DNA of 64,000 nucleotides from Verrucomicrobia bacterium Tous-C9LFEB. GTDB taxonomy: Bacteria > Verrucomicrobiota > Verrucomicrobiia > Methylacidiphilales > UBA1321. A program made the translations under genes and the position numbers. Under the pieces are notes generated by a model, which saw only the letters and a program-made list of their open reading frames with translations, did not search any database and was not told the origin of the DNA. Numbering within the stretch: position 1 is the first letter of the stretch; every line of letters begins with the position of its first letter. The stretch covers positions 62,001 through 126,000 of the forward strand of contig NEUU01000011.1 in assembly GCA_002304345.1 (NCBI GenBank), written 5' to 3'. This document shows, one piece after another, positions 43,189 to 50,249 of the stretch.

Positions 43189-43696
43189 AGAAAAGCGCCT
43201 GCTCATCCTCTTCCTCGCCCTTGTCTTCATCGTGGGCAACCTGATCGGTCTGCCCTGGCTCAGCGACCAGCAAAAAAAACTGAGCCGCCAACTCGTCGAC
43301 CTGCGCAGCCAGCAGGAAGTCGCCACCTCCTGGCTCGGCGAAAAAGCCCTCTGGACCGAACGCAAGGCGTGGCTCGATGCCCACCAGCCCAAACTCGTTT
43401 CCAGCGGCGACGCCAGTTCCGATTTTCTCAAGCTCCTGCAGGACACCGCCCGCCAGAATAAAATCAAGATCGTCGACCAGAAATTGCTCGAACCCGAGAA
43501 GCATCCCGGTTATGAAGCCATCTCGGTGCGCATGACGGTCAATGGCAACATGGAAGCCATCGCCCGCTGGCTTAGCGCCATCCAGCAACCGGACAAATTT
43601 CACGCCGTGCTCAAGTTCAACCTCAAACGCGAAGGAGAAGGCGACAACATGCGTTGCGACCTCGACCTCGCCCGCTGGTACGCCCCCCCGTCATGA
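43169..43696 (+). CDS. gspM: GspM/PilO-like assembly protein
   Basis: A 175-residue bitopic protein starting at a GTG (43169) in the end of the GspL-like gene. One N-terminal transmembrane helix (LLILFLALVFIVGNLIGLPW, residues 11-30) is followed by a coiled coil (LSRQLVDLRSQQEVATSWLG) and a small ferredoxin-like periplasmic domain (SVRMTVNGNMEAIARWLSAI). This matches GspM or PilO, partner of GspL/PilN. Its stop is in an ATGA overlap with the next gene. The order L then M is the same as in standard gsp operons. Confidence 0.75.
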   Translation: MRPLTPKEKRLLILFLALVFIVGNLIGLPWLSDQQKKLSRQLVDLRSQQEVATSWLGEKALWTERKAWLDAHQPKLVSSGDASSDFLKLLQDTARQNKIKIVDQKLLEPEKHPGYEAISVRMTVNGNMEAIARWLSAIQQPDKFHAVLKFNLKREGEGDNMRCDLDLARWYAPPS

Positions 43697-44652
43697 ACCG
43701 CACCGGCACCGCCCCTTTCTCCGTGATCTCACGATCTTCGGCGCAACAGCGCAACATCCTTCCGATGGATAAGGGATCGCGATCTTCTGTAGGGCGCTTC
43801 GGTGAAGCGCCATGGCGGCTCACCGAGCCGCCCTACAGTCCGAGTTCCAGCTTGGAATCACCGTCCCGTTCTCTCCCTGGACGTCTCAACGCTTGTAGGG
43901 CGCGATTGTATCGCGCCGTCTGCGGCAGCGTGACGCCGCACCCACTCGCTCTGATTTCAAACTGGATCTCCGGTGTAGCCGAAGCCGCTGGCTTCGGCGG
44001 GCGCAAGCTCCACGACAGGGACTCTCGGCAACGACAGTCCCAGCAGCCGAAATCCCCTCTATCAAGAGGGGTGGCGCGCAGCGCCGGGGTGTGTGCCGCC
44101 GTTGTCCTCATACTAATCGCATCCATCCTCCCCTCCCCCGCCGCTAGCAACGTCCCCGAAGGCTATCCCGCCACACGCTACGAATCCCTCTGGAAACGCT
44201 CCCCCTTCACCCTCTCCTCCATCACCGAGGAACAAGGCCCCACCAGCGCTTTCAGCGAACGCTACAGCCTCGGCGGCGCTTACACCGTCGGCAAGAAGGA
44301 CTACGTCATCGTCGTCAACCGCACCAATCCGCAGGAACGGCTCACCGTCAGCGCCGAACCCAACGAACAGGGACTCACCCTCCTCTCCGTCAGCTACGAC
44401 AACGACGCCCCCATGAAGACCACCGCAGTCATCAAGCAAGGCGAGGAAACCGGCCCCATTGCTTTCGATGAGGCGCTCATCAAGTCCACCGCGACCGCCG
44501 CAGCCAATGCCGCCGTTGCGATGCCCCCGCCCCAAGTGCCCCGGCCACCCACTTACACTCCGGGCCCTCCCGGCGCTCCCACGCGCCGCATTGTCCGTCC
44601 GCGCATCATTGCCCCGCCGCCGGGGACCACCTCGACTCCTACCCGACCATGA
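43693..44652 (+). CDS. GspC/PilP-like periplasmic linker protein with a repeat-encoded N-terminal extension
   Basis: The frame opens with an ATGA-coupled start, MNRTGTAPFSVIS, and is 319 residues long, but about residues 15-133 are translated from repeat elements (43740-44095). After them comes CAAVVLILIASILPSPAASN, a signal or anchor helix, and a mature part with YESLWKRSPFTLSSI, a strand-rich domain to about residue 260 and a Pro-rich tail (PRPPTYTPGPPGAPTRR). GspC and PilP carry a similar small beta domain that touches the secretin encoded next. An internal GTG at 44089 would give a normal short N-terminus, although I see no good ribosome-binding site there. The family call is moderate; it could also be a locus-specific protein. 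Confidence 0.55.
   Translation: MNRTGTAPFSVISRSSAQQRNILPMDKGSRSSVGRFGEAPWRLTEPPYSPSSSLESPSRSLPGRLNACRARLYRAVCGSVTPHPLALISNWISGVAEAAGFGGRKLHDRDSRQRQSQQPKSPLSRGVARSAGVCAAVVLILIASILPSPAASNVPEGYPATRYESLWKRSPFTLSSITEEQGPTSAFSERYSLGGAYTVGKKDYVIVVNRTNPQERLTVSAEPNEQGLTLLSVSYDNDAPMKTTAVIKQGEETGPIAFDEALIKSTATAAANAAVAMPPPQVPRPPTYTPGPPGAPTRRIVRPRIIAPPPGTTSTPTRP
43787..44095. repeat. Cluster of repeats inside the GspC/PilP-like frame (families R, B-like, A)
   Basis: In order: a REPIN at 43787-43838 with ends CTGTAGGGCGCTTCGGTGAA and CACCGAGCCGCCCTACAG; GTAGGGCGCGATTGTATCGC at about 43896; GGCAGCGTGACGCCGCACCC at about 43924 (as at 52273); and a full family A copy, GTAGCCGAAGCCGCTGGCTT followed by CGGCGGGCGCAAGC, then CGGCAACGACAGTCCCAGCA, then CCCCTCTATCAAGAGGGG and GCAGCGCCGGGGTGTGTG (43976-44095). 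The reading frame stays open throughout. Confidence 0.85.
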
Positions 44653-46979
44653 ACAACGTCCGCACGATCCTTCTCATTTTGACCGGCGTCAGCCTCGCCA
44701 CACTCCTGCCCTTGTCCCTCTCGGGCCAGCAACCGCCGAATCCGGTTCCGCTCCCCACCCCGTCCAATAACCGACCGCCGGAACCAACCGCCCCTCCCCG
44801 CACGGCCACGCCGCCCGCGACAGCGACTGTCGCCCCAGGCGGCGATGATGAATCGGTCCCAAATCTTCTGCTCCCCGGCAACCCCGTGGAGGAAGTCATC
44901 AGCAAATACGAATTCCTCACCGGCAAACGTGTCATCCGCGATGCCACGCTCGCGCAAGGGGTGAACATCAAGATTCAGGTCATGACCCCGATCAAAAAGA
45001 GCGAGGCCATCCGTCTGATCGAAGCCACGCTCCTGCTCAATGGCATCGCCTTCACCCCCGGCCCGGACAACACCATCAAGGCGCTCAACGTCATCGGCGG
45101 CGGCAAAAATCCCCGCAGCGAAGGCGTCCCCGTCTACGCCAGCGTCAGCTCCCTGCCGCCCGGAGATCAAATCGTCAGCTACTTCATGTCGCTGCGCTAC
45201 ATCAGTGCCGCCGAGGCCGCCACGGTTTTCCAGCAACAGGTCGCTCTCCACCCGCCCTACGGCGTGGTCGTCCCAGTGCCCAATGCGCAGGCGCTCATCA
45301 TCACCGAAAGCACCAGCGCGATCCGGCAACTCGTGAAGATTCAGAAGCTCATCGACGTCCCGCCCGCCAAGGTGGTCAGCGAGTTCGTCACGCTCCTGCG
45401 TGCCGACGCGGAGAAAGTCGCCGACGTCCTCACCAAGATGCTCGAAGCGCGCAAAAATAATCAGACCGCCCTCGGTCAACCGCCCGCTCCTTCGCCTGAA
45501 TTCGCCGACGACAGCGGCCCGAACGAACGCAACATCGTCGCCGGGACCGTGCAGTTGATCCCCGATGCCCGCACGAATCGCATCCTCGTCGTCACCCGCC
45601 CGATCAATTTCAGCTATATCAAGGGCCTCATCCAGCAGTTCGACGAAGCCGCCACCATCGCCGTGCCGTTCGAACGCCCGCTACGCTACGTCGCCGCCGC
45701 CGATGTGCTGCCCGTCCTGCAAAAAGCGCTCGCTGAAACGAAGGAAGATGCGCAAGGCACCACCGGACAAGCCGGACAAAATAACCAGAACCGGCAAACC
45801 AACAACCGCAGCAGTAATAGCAGCACCAGCAGCGTGGTGGATGATATCCAAAGCCCCACGGCCGACACCACGCCCGAGTCCGTCATCGTGGGCAAAACCA
45901 AGATCATCGCCGACAACCGCGCCAACTCCATCCTCGTCATCGGCCCGCCCGAAAGCATCGCCCGCGCGGCAGAACTCCTCACCAAACTCGACTCGGCCCC
46001 GCGCCAGGTCTACCTCGCCACGGTCATCGGCGAACTCACCCTCAATGACGACAGCGAGTTCGGCGTCGATCTGCTCCAGAAATTCAAGGGCTCCGACCAC
46101 GGCAACGTCGCCTCGCAGGTCAATAACAGCGCCACCGCCAAGCTCGACCCCGCCTCCCTCACCACGGCCGCCGTCTTCCCCGCCACCGCAGGCCTGAGCG
46201 TCTACGGTGCCATCGGCTCGACGCTCAACTACTACGTCAGTGCCCTCCAGACCAGTGGCCGCTTCAAGATCCTCTCGCGTCCGTCGGTTTACACCTCCAA
46301 CAACAAAAAAGCCGTCATCTCCTCCGGTCAACAAGTCCCCGTGCCCGGCACCACCCAAAGCACGGTCAACACCGGCACCACCAACAACACCGTCGTCAGC
46401 GCCAACGTCGAATACAAGCCGGTGGAACTCAAGATCGCCGTCGTTCCGCTCATCAACACCAACAAGGAAGTCACCCTCCAGATCGCGCAGAAAAACGACA
46501 CCATCGGTGCCACCTCCAACATCGGCGGCAACGAAGTTCCCGCCATCAACACCCAGCAGTTCACCACCTCCGTCACCGTGCCCAACCGCCAGACGGTCGT
46601 GCTCGGCGGCTTGATCATCAACAACGCCCGCAAGGACGTCGCGGGCCTGCCGTGGATCAGCAACATCCCCGTCATCGGCCTTCTCTTCAAACAAACCACC
46701 AAGAGCAGCAGTCGCCGGGAAATCATCATCCTGATCGAACCCAACGTGATCGAAACGCAGGAAGAACTCGCCGCCGCCAGCGCCTACGAGAAAAATCGCA
46801 CAGTTGTTGGCGACGAGGCCTCCAAAATGAGCGCCGATCCCGGCGTATTTGTCCCCGATCCGAATTTTCTCAATGAGAAAAAAGTGAAGAAAAAGAAGGA
46901 CTCTTCTTCCAAACCGTCCACGACGACAATCTCGACCACTACGACCACCACCGCCAGCGGTCCCGCTACGAATCCGTAG
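44649..46979 (+). CDS. gspD: Type II secretion secretin GspD
   Basis: A 776-residue outer-membrane channel subunit starting in an ATGA overlap. Residues 1-26 form a signal peptide (MNNVRTILLILTGVSLATLL). A Pro-rich linker is followed by N-domains of the KH-like secretin type (NALIITESTSAIRQLVKIQK; TNRILVVTRPINFSYIKGLI; ANSILVIGPPESIARAAELL). A Gln/Asn/Ser-rich insertion lies near residues 375-405. The C-terminal secretin core shows SRPSVYTSNNKKAVISSGQQ, VPVPGTT, RQTVVLGGLI and the terminal VPWISNIP-type sequence LPWISNIPVIGLLF. The tail is Lys/Ser/Thr-rich (TTTISTTTTTT). It closes the forward gsp operon. Confidence 0.95.
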   Translation: MNNVRTILLILTGVSLATLLPLSLSGQQPPNPVPLPTPSNNRPPEPTAPPRTATPPATATVAPGGDDESVPNLLLPGNPVEEVISKYEFLTGKRVIRDATLAQGVNIKIQVMTPIKKSEAIRLIEATLLLNGIAFTPGPDNTIKALNVIGGGKNPRSEGVPVYASVSSLPPGDQIVSYFMSLRYISAAEAATVFQQQVALHPPYGVVVPVPNAQALIITESTSAIRQLVKIQKLIDVPPAKVVSEFVTLLRADAEKVADVLTKMLEARKNNQTALGQPPAPSPEFADDSGPNERNIVAGTVQLIPDARTNRILVVTRPINFSYIKGLIQQFDEAATIAVPFERPLRYVAAADVLPVLQKALAETKEDAQGTTGQAGQNNQNRQTNNRSSNSSTSSVVDDIQSPTADTTPESVIVGKTKIIADNRANSILVIGPPESIARAAELLTKLDSAPRQVYLATVIGELTLNDDSEFGVDLLQKFKGSDHGNVASQVNNSATAKLDPASLTTAAVFPATAGLSVYGAIGSTLNYYVSALQTSGRFKILSRPSVYTSNNKKAVISSGQQVPVPGTTQSTVNTGTTNNTVVSANVEYKPVELKIAVVPLINTNKEVTLQIAQKNDTIGATSNIGGNEVPAINTQQFTTSVTVPNRQTVVLGGLIINNARKDVAGLPWISNIPVIGLLFKQTTKSSSRREIIILIEPNVIETQEELAAASAYEKNRTVVGDEASKMSADPGVFVPDPNFLNEKKVKKKKDSSSKPSTTTISTTTTTTASGPATNP

Positions 46980-46981
46980 GG

Positions 46982-47062
46982 TAAAAAAGTCAAAGCCACA
47001 GCGCAAAATGCAAAACTTTTTACTTCCAACGCCTGCGTTTACTGGGTCCAGCGTCACGCTGG
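46982..47062. repeat. Family F-like stretch and family B unit after gspD
   Basis: 46985-47020 holds AAAGTCAAAGCCACAGCGCA and AAATGCAAAACTTTTT, the inverse of the sequence at 37565-37600. 47044-47062 is GGGTCCAGCGTCACGCTGG (family B), 22 bases before the phosphoesterase start codon. Confidence 0.65.
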
Positions 47063-47084
47063 TTTACCTTTGACTTCCCCCACC

Positions 47085-47996
47085 ATGATCACCCGTCGCG
47101 AATGGATCACCGGCCTCGGCGCGAGCGCCCTGCTGCTCAGCCTTGAAGGTTGTGAAGCGAAAGCCAAACCCGCCCGCTTCGTCTACATCACCGACCTCCA
47201 CAGCATCAATGATTGGGGTTGCCCCGACGCGCTCCCCCTCGTCAGCGACCGCATCAATCGCCTCAATCCCGAGTTTATCCTCATCGGGGGCGACCTCGTC
47301 CATGGCGGTTTCCGCTCCACCCCCGAAGCGATGGAACCGCACTGGCAGGTGGTCCTGAAATTCCTCAAATCGCTCCAGGCTCCGTGGTTCGCCGCTCCCG
47401 GCAATCACGATCTCGTCGGCGCGCAACATCCCGATTTCTCCACCAACCTCGCCGACCCGCGTCAGAGTTTCCGCGAGAAAATGGGCCTCACGAAAACCGC
47501 CTACCACAGTCACGACATCGCCGGGCACCATGTCATCCTCCTCGACTCCGTCCAACCGGTCGCCGGGAATAAATGGGGTTATGAGGGCCGCATTCCCGAC
47601 GAGCAAATGCAGTGGATTCGTAACGATCTCCTGAGCGTCCACCCCCGCACGCCAATCATCGTGGTGACCCACATGCCCATCCTCAGCGGCTACTACCAGA
47701 CCGTTCTGGGGTCGACCACCGCGCCACCTCCCAGCCTGACTCTCGTGAATGGCATGAACGTGATTCGGCTCTTCGACCAACACAACCTGCAGCTCGTCCT
47801 GCAAGGTCACCTCCACGTCGACGAAATCCTGCGCTGGCGCAACCTGACATTCATCACGGGCGGGGCCGTCTCCGGCAAATGGTGGGGCGGACCCAACCAC
47901 GGCACACCCGAAGGCTACGGCCTCGTCACCCTCTCGTCGCCTCATCCCACTTGGGCTTACCATACCTACGACTGGAAAGCCCAACGGCCAGCGTGA
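47085..47996 (+). CDS. Calcineurin-like metallophosphoesterase, probably exported
   Basis: A 303-residue protein from the ATG at 47085. MITRREWITGLGASALLLSL followed by EGC has a twin-arginine-like RR pair and ends at a Cys, so it may be a Tat substrate and/or lipoprotein. The two-metal phosphoesterase motifs are all present: YITDLHS (DxH), GGDLVHG (GD), APGNHDLVG (GNHD), VVTHMPIL (H) and LQGHLHVDE (GHxH). The C-terminus ends QRPA, where the last codons and the TGA stop come from a family B repeat. The substrate is unknown (phosphodiester or phosphomonoester). It is a single gene after the gsp operon. Confidence 0.88.
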   Translation: MITRREWITGLGASALLLSLEGCEAKAKPARFVYITDLHSINDWGCPDALPLVSDRINRLNPEFILIGGDLVHGGFRSTPEAMEPHWQVVLKFLKSLQAPWFAAPGNHDLVGAQHPDFSTNLADPRQSFREKMGLTKTAYHSHDIAGHHVILLDSVQPVAGNKWGYEGRIPDEQMQWIRNDLLSVHPRTPIIVVTHMPILSGYYQTVLGSTTAPPPSLTLVNGMNVIRLFDQHNLQLVLQGHLHVDEILRWRNLTFITGGAVSGKWWGGPNHGTPEGYGLVTLSSPHPTWAYHTYDWKAQRPA

Positions 47997-48121
47997 CCAG
48001 CGTGACGCTGGACCCCGTAACGCTTCGCCACAGGTCGACTCCTCGCCGAATCCCGTTTGTCGGGCGCGATTACACCGCGCCATGCCTTTCAATTGGCATT
48101 TGGCATTTCGAAATTGGCAAT
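47988..48121. repeat. Family B pair, degraded R unit and family E repeat between two convergent genes
   Basis: CCAGCGTGACCAGCGTGACG then CTGGACCCC (47988-48016), then GTAACGCTTCGCCACAGG, the inverse of the unit at 18188-18299. GTCGGGCGCGATTACACCGC at 48058-48077 is a degraded R-like unit. AATTGGCATTTGGCATTTCG then AAATTGGCAAT (48091-48121) is family E and ends one base before the ctaB stop codon. The whole 126-base gap is repeat. Confidence 0.75.
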
Positions 48122-48122
48122 C

Positions 48123-49022
48123 TCAGGCCGCGAGCGTCATCAGACCGAGAATGAGCGGCAGATAGAGCAACGAGCCCCAGAACAAATGCCGCGCCCGTTG
48201 ATTATCCGATTGCTGGAAAAAGCGCCACGCCAGCCACGCGAACGCACCGCTGCATAACGCCGCACCCAAACCGTAGGCGATCCCGTGCCGCAGCCAGAAC
48301 GCCGCCAGCAAACTCACCGGCACCAACATCATCGCATACAAAAAACTGTGCGTCGCCGTGTGTCGACCGCCCACATCGTTCAAAGAAAGCATCTTGAAAC
48401 CGCCCGCCGCGTAGTCCTCCCGGTACAACCACGCGATTGCGAGAAAGTGCGGCATCTGCCAGAGAAAAAGCACCGCGAACAGCTCTACGCTCTCCACCGT
48501 CAGCGAACCCCGCGCCGCCACCCAGCCCAGTACCGGTGGCAACGCGCCGGGAATTGCGCCGACCAGCGTGTTCAACGGTGTCTGTTTTTTCAGCGGCGTA
48601 TAAACCAAAACGTAAATCAGCAATGTCGCCGCGCCAATCGCTGCCGCCAACACATTCACCAGCGCCGCCAGATAGAGCGTGCTCATGATCGCCGCCGCGA
48701 CGGCCAACACCACGACCTCATCCGCCGCGAGCCGTCCCGCCGCCAGGGGGCGATTCCGCGTCCGCTTCATCCGCGCGTCCGCGCCGCGTTCGAGGTATTG
48801 ATTCAGCGCCGAGGCCGCGCCCGCGAGAATCGCCGTGCCGAGCAGCGTGTGGAAAAGTTTTTCGCCGTTAAAAAAATCCTCGGAGCCGAGAAAAAAACCG
48901 GCCAGCGTGGTGAGTAATACCAGTAGCGTCAACCGCGCCTTCACCAGTTCCGAAAAATCGCTCGCCAACGCCCGCCACGAGACGCCTTCTGCTCCCATCG
49001 ATTCCGCTGCCACAGTTTTCAT
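48123..49022 (-). CDS. ctaB: Protoheme IX farnesyltransferase (heme O synthase)
   Basis: A 299-residue UbiA-type prenyltransferase from the ATG at 49022 (MKTVAAESMGAEGVSWRALA). It attaches a farnesyl group to heme B to make heme O in the inner membrane. The first Asp-rich motif is the diagnostic NQYLERGADARMKRTRNRPL. The second region has WLYREDYAAGGFKMLSLNDV. About nine hydrophobic segments are present. The start is 33 bases after the ctaA stop, so ctaA and ctaB form an operon. The stop codon is flush with a family E repeat. Confidence 0.95.
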   Translation of the reverse strand: MKTVAAESMGAEGVSWRALASDFSELVKARLTLLVLLTTLAGFFLGSEDFFNGEKLFHTLLGTAILAGAASALNQYLERGADARMKRTRNRPLAAGRLAADEVVVLAVAAAIMSTLYLAALVNVLAAAIGAATLLIYVLVYTPLKKQTPLNTLVGAIPGALPPVLGWVAARGSLTVESVELFAVLFLWQMPHFLAIAWLYREDYAAGGFKMLSLNDVGGRHTATHSFLYAMMLVPVSLLAAFWLRHGIAYGLGAALCSGAFAWLAWRFFQQSDNQRARHLFWGSLLYLPLILGLMTLAA

Positions 49023-49055
49023 GCTTGTTGGCAAAACTATCGCATTAGAGGCGTT

Positions 49056-50090
49056 TTATGCAACCATAGTATTACTAATACCACGATTATCGTCTACCCG
49101 GTCGGGGTTCGATTGAATCCGCCACGTCATCGCTCCCAGCATCGCCCCGGTGAGCAGCGTCAGCGCCCCCACCACCACGTGCGCCGTCGCGACATCCGCC
49201 GCCTTGTCCGACCAGACCGTTGCCGCGCCCAGTACGAATTGCAGCGCCACGAGTCCCGCCCAGAACATCACCATCCGGCGCAACACACGCGGCGTTTGTG
49301 GACAGCGCGCCTGCTCGGCGCAAACCATGATCGCGAAGAAAATCACGATGGCCAAGGTCCGGTGCGTGAACTGCACCACGATCTGTTCCGTCGTGGTGGA
49401 GGGCAGGCCCTTCTGATATCTCATCTCGTTGATCTGCTCCACCGACGCCGCATCGAATGGCGGAATCACCTGTCCGTACGCCAGCGGATAATCGGGAATC
49501 GAAAGTCCCAGATGCGCGTGACGCATCCGCGCGCCGAGCGCCAGTTGCAGATAAACCACCGCCGTAATGACGATCACCAGCCAGCGCCATTTCACCGGCA
49601 CCGATCGTGGCGAAATTGTCTCCGCCGTTTCCCCCCACCACCGCGACGTCGCCAGCGCGAGAAAACCGATCAGCACGAAAAACGCCTGCGCCAGGCATGC
49701 ATGCACAATCCCGATTTCATTCTTCAGCAGCGTCACCCGCAACCCGCCGAGCACGCCCTGCAAAATTACCAGCACCAGCGCGGTCCAACCGAGCCGCCGC
49801 ATCCACGCGCGCGGCTCCTGCCACGCCAACCCAACCGCGAGTACAATCGTCAGCATCCCCACGCCCGACGCCCACAGTCGATGCAGATGTTCGTAGAAAA
49901 TGCCACCCACCCATTTGCTGATGGGAAAAAGAAACATATTATAGCCAAACGTATTCGGCCAATCCGGCACCGCGAGACCCGCGCCGTGACTCGTCACCAG
50001 CCCGCCCATGCCGAGCAGACCGAGCGTTGCCAGCAGGGTCAACAACGCCCAAAAATGAATCCAGCGCGGAGGAAGCGAACGTGCAGCCAT
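49056..50090 (-). CDS. ctaA: Heme A synthase (CtaA/COX15)
   Basis: A 344-residue inner-membrane protein with eight predicted helices in two similar four-helix halves. Family motifs include LVTSHGAGLAVPDWPNTFG in the first half, EHLHRLWAS with heme-ligand His, and in the second half GARMRHAHLGLSIPDYPLAY and VQFTHRTLAIV with His. It converts heme O to heme A for an aa3-type cytochrome oxidase. The second half's VPDW and IPDY loops are those of the COX15 group. It is divergent from the P-type ATPase at 50250 and leads the ctaA-ctaB operon. Confidence 0.94.
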   Translation of the reverse strand: MAARSLPPRWIHFWALLTLLATLGLLGMGGLVTSHGAGLAVPDWPNTFGYNMFLFPISKWVGGIFYEHLHRLWASGVGMLTIVLAVGLAWQEPRAWMRRLGWTALVLVILQGVLGGLRVTLLKNEIGIVHACLAQAFFVLIGFLALATSRWWGETAETISPRSVPVKWRWLVIVITAVVYLQLALGARMRHAHLGLSIPDYPLAYGQVIPPFDAASVEQINEMRYQKGLPSTTTEQIVVQFTHRTLAIVIFFAIMVCAEQARCPQTPRVLRRMVMFWAGLVALQFVLGAATVWSDKAADVATAHVVVGALTLLTGAMLGAMTWRIQSNPDRVDDNRGISNTMVA

Positions 50091-50249
50091 AAGTCGTTTA
50101 TCTTAAATGCCGATACCGCAAAGGTCAAAAATCAAAACCGCCGCCGATCATTAGATTTATATATCCTCCAAAAACGCACTCTTATACTCCTTCAGCCCGC
50201 CCCTTTTCCCTAGCTATAATCTCCAACCGAAGCTACCTTACTTCCGCTT

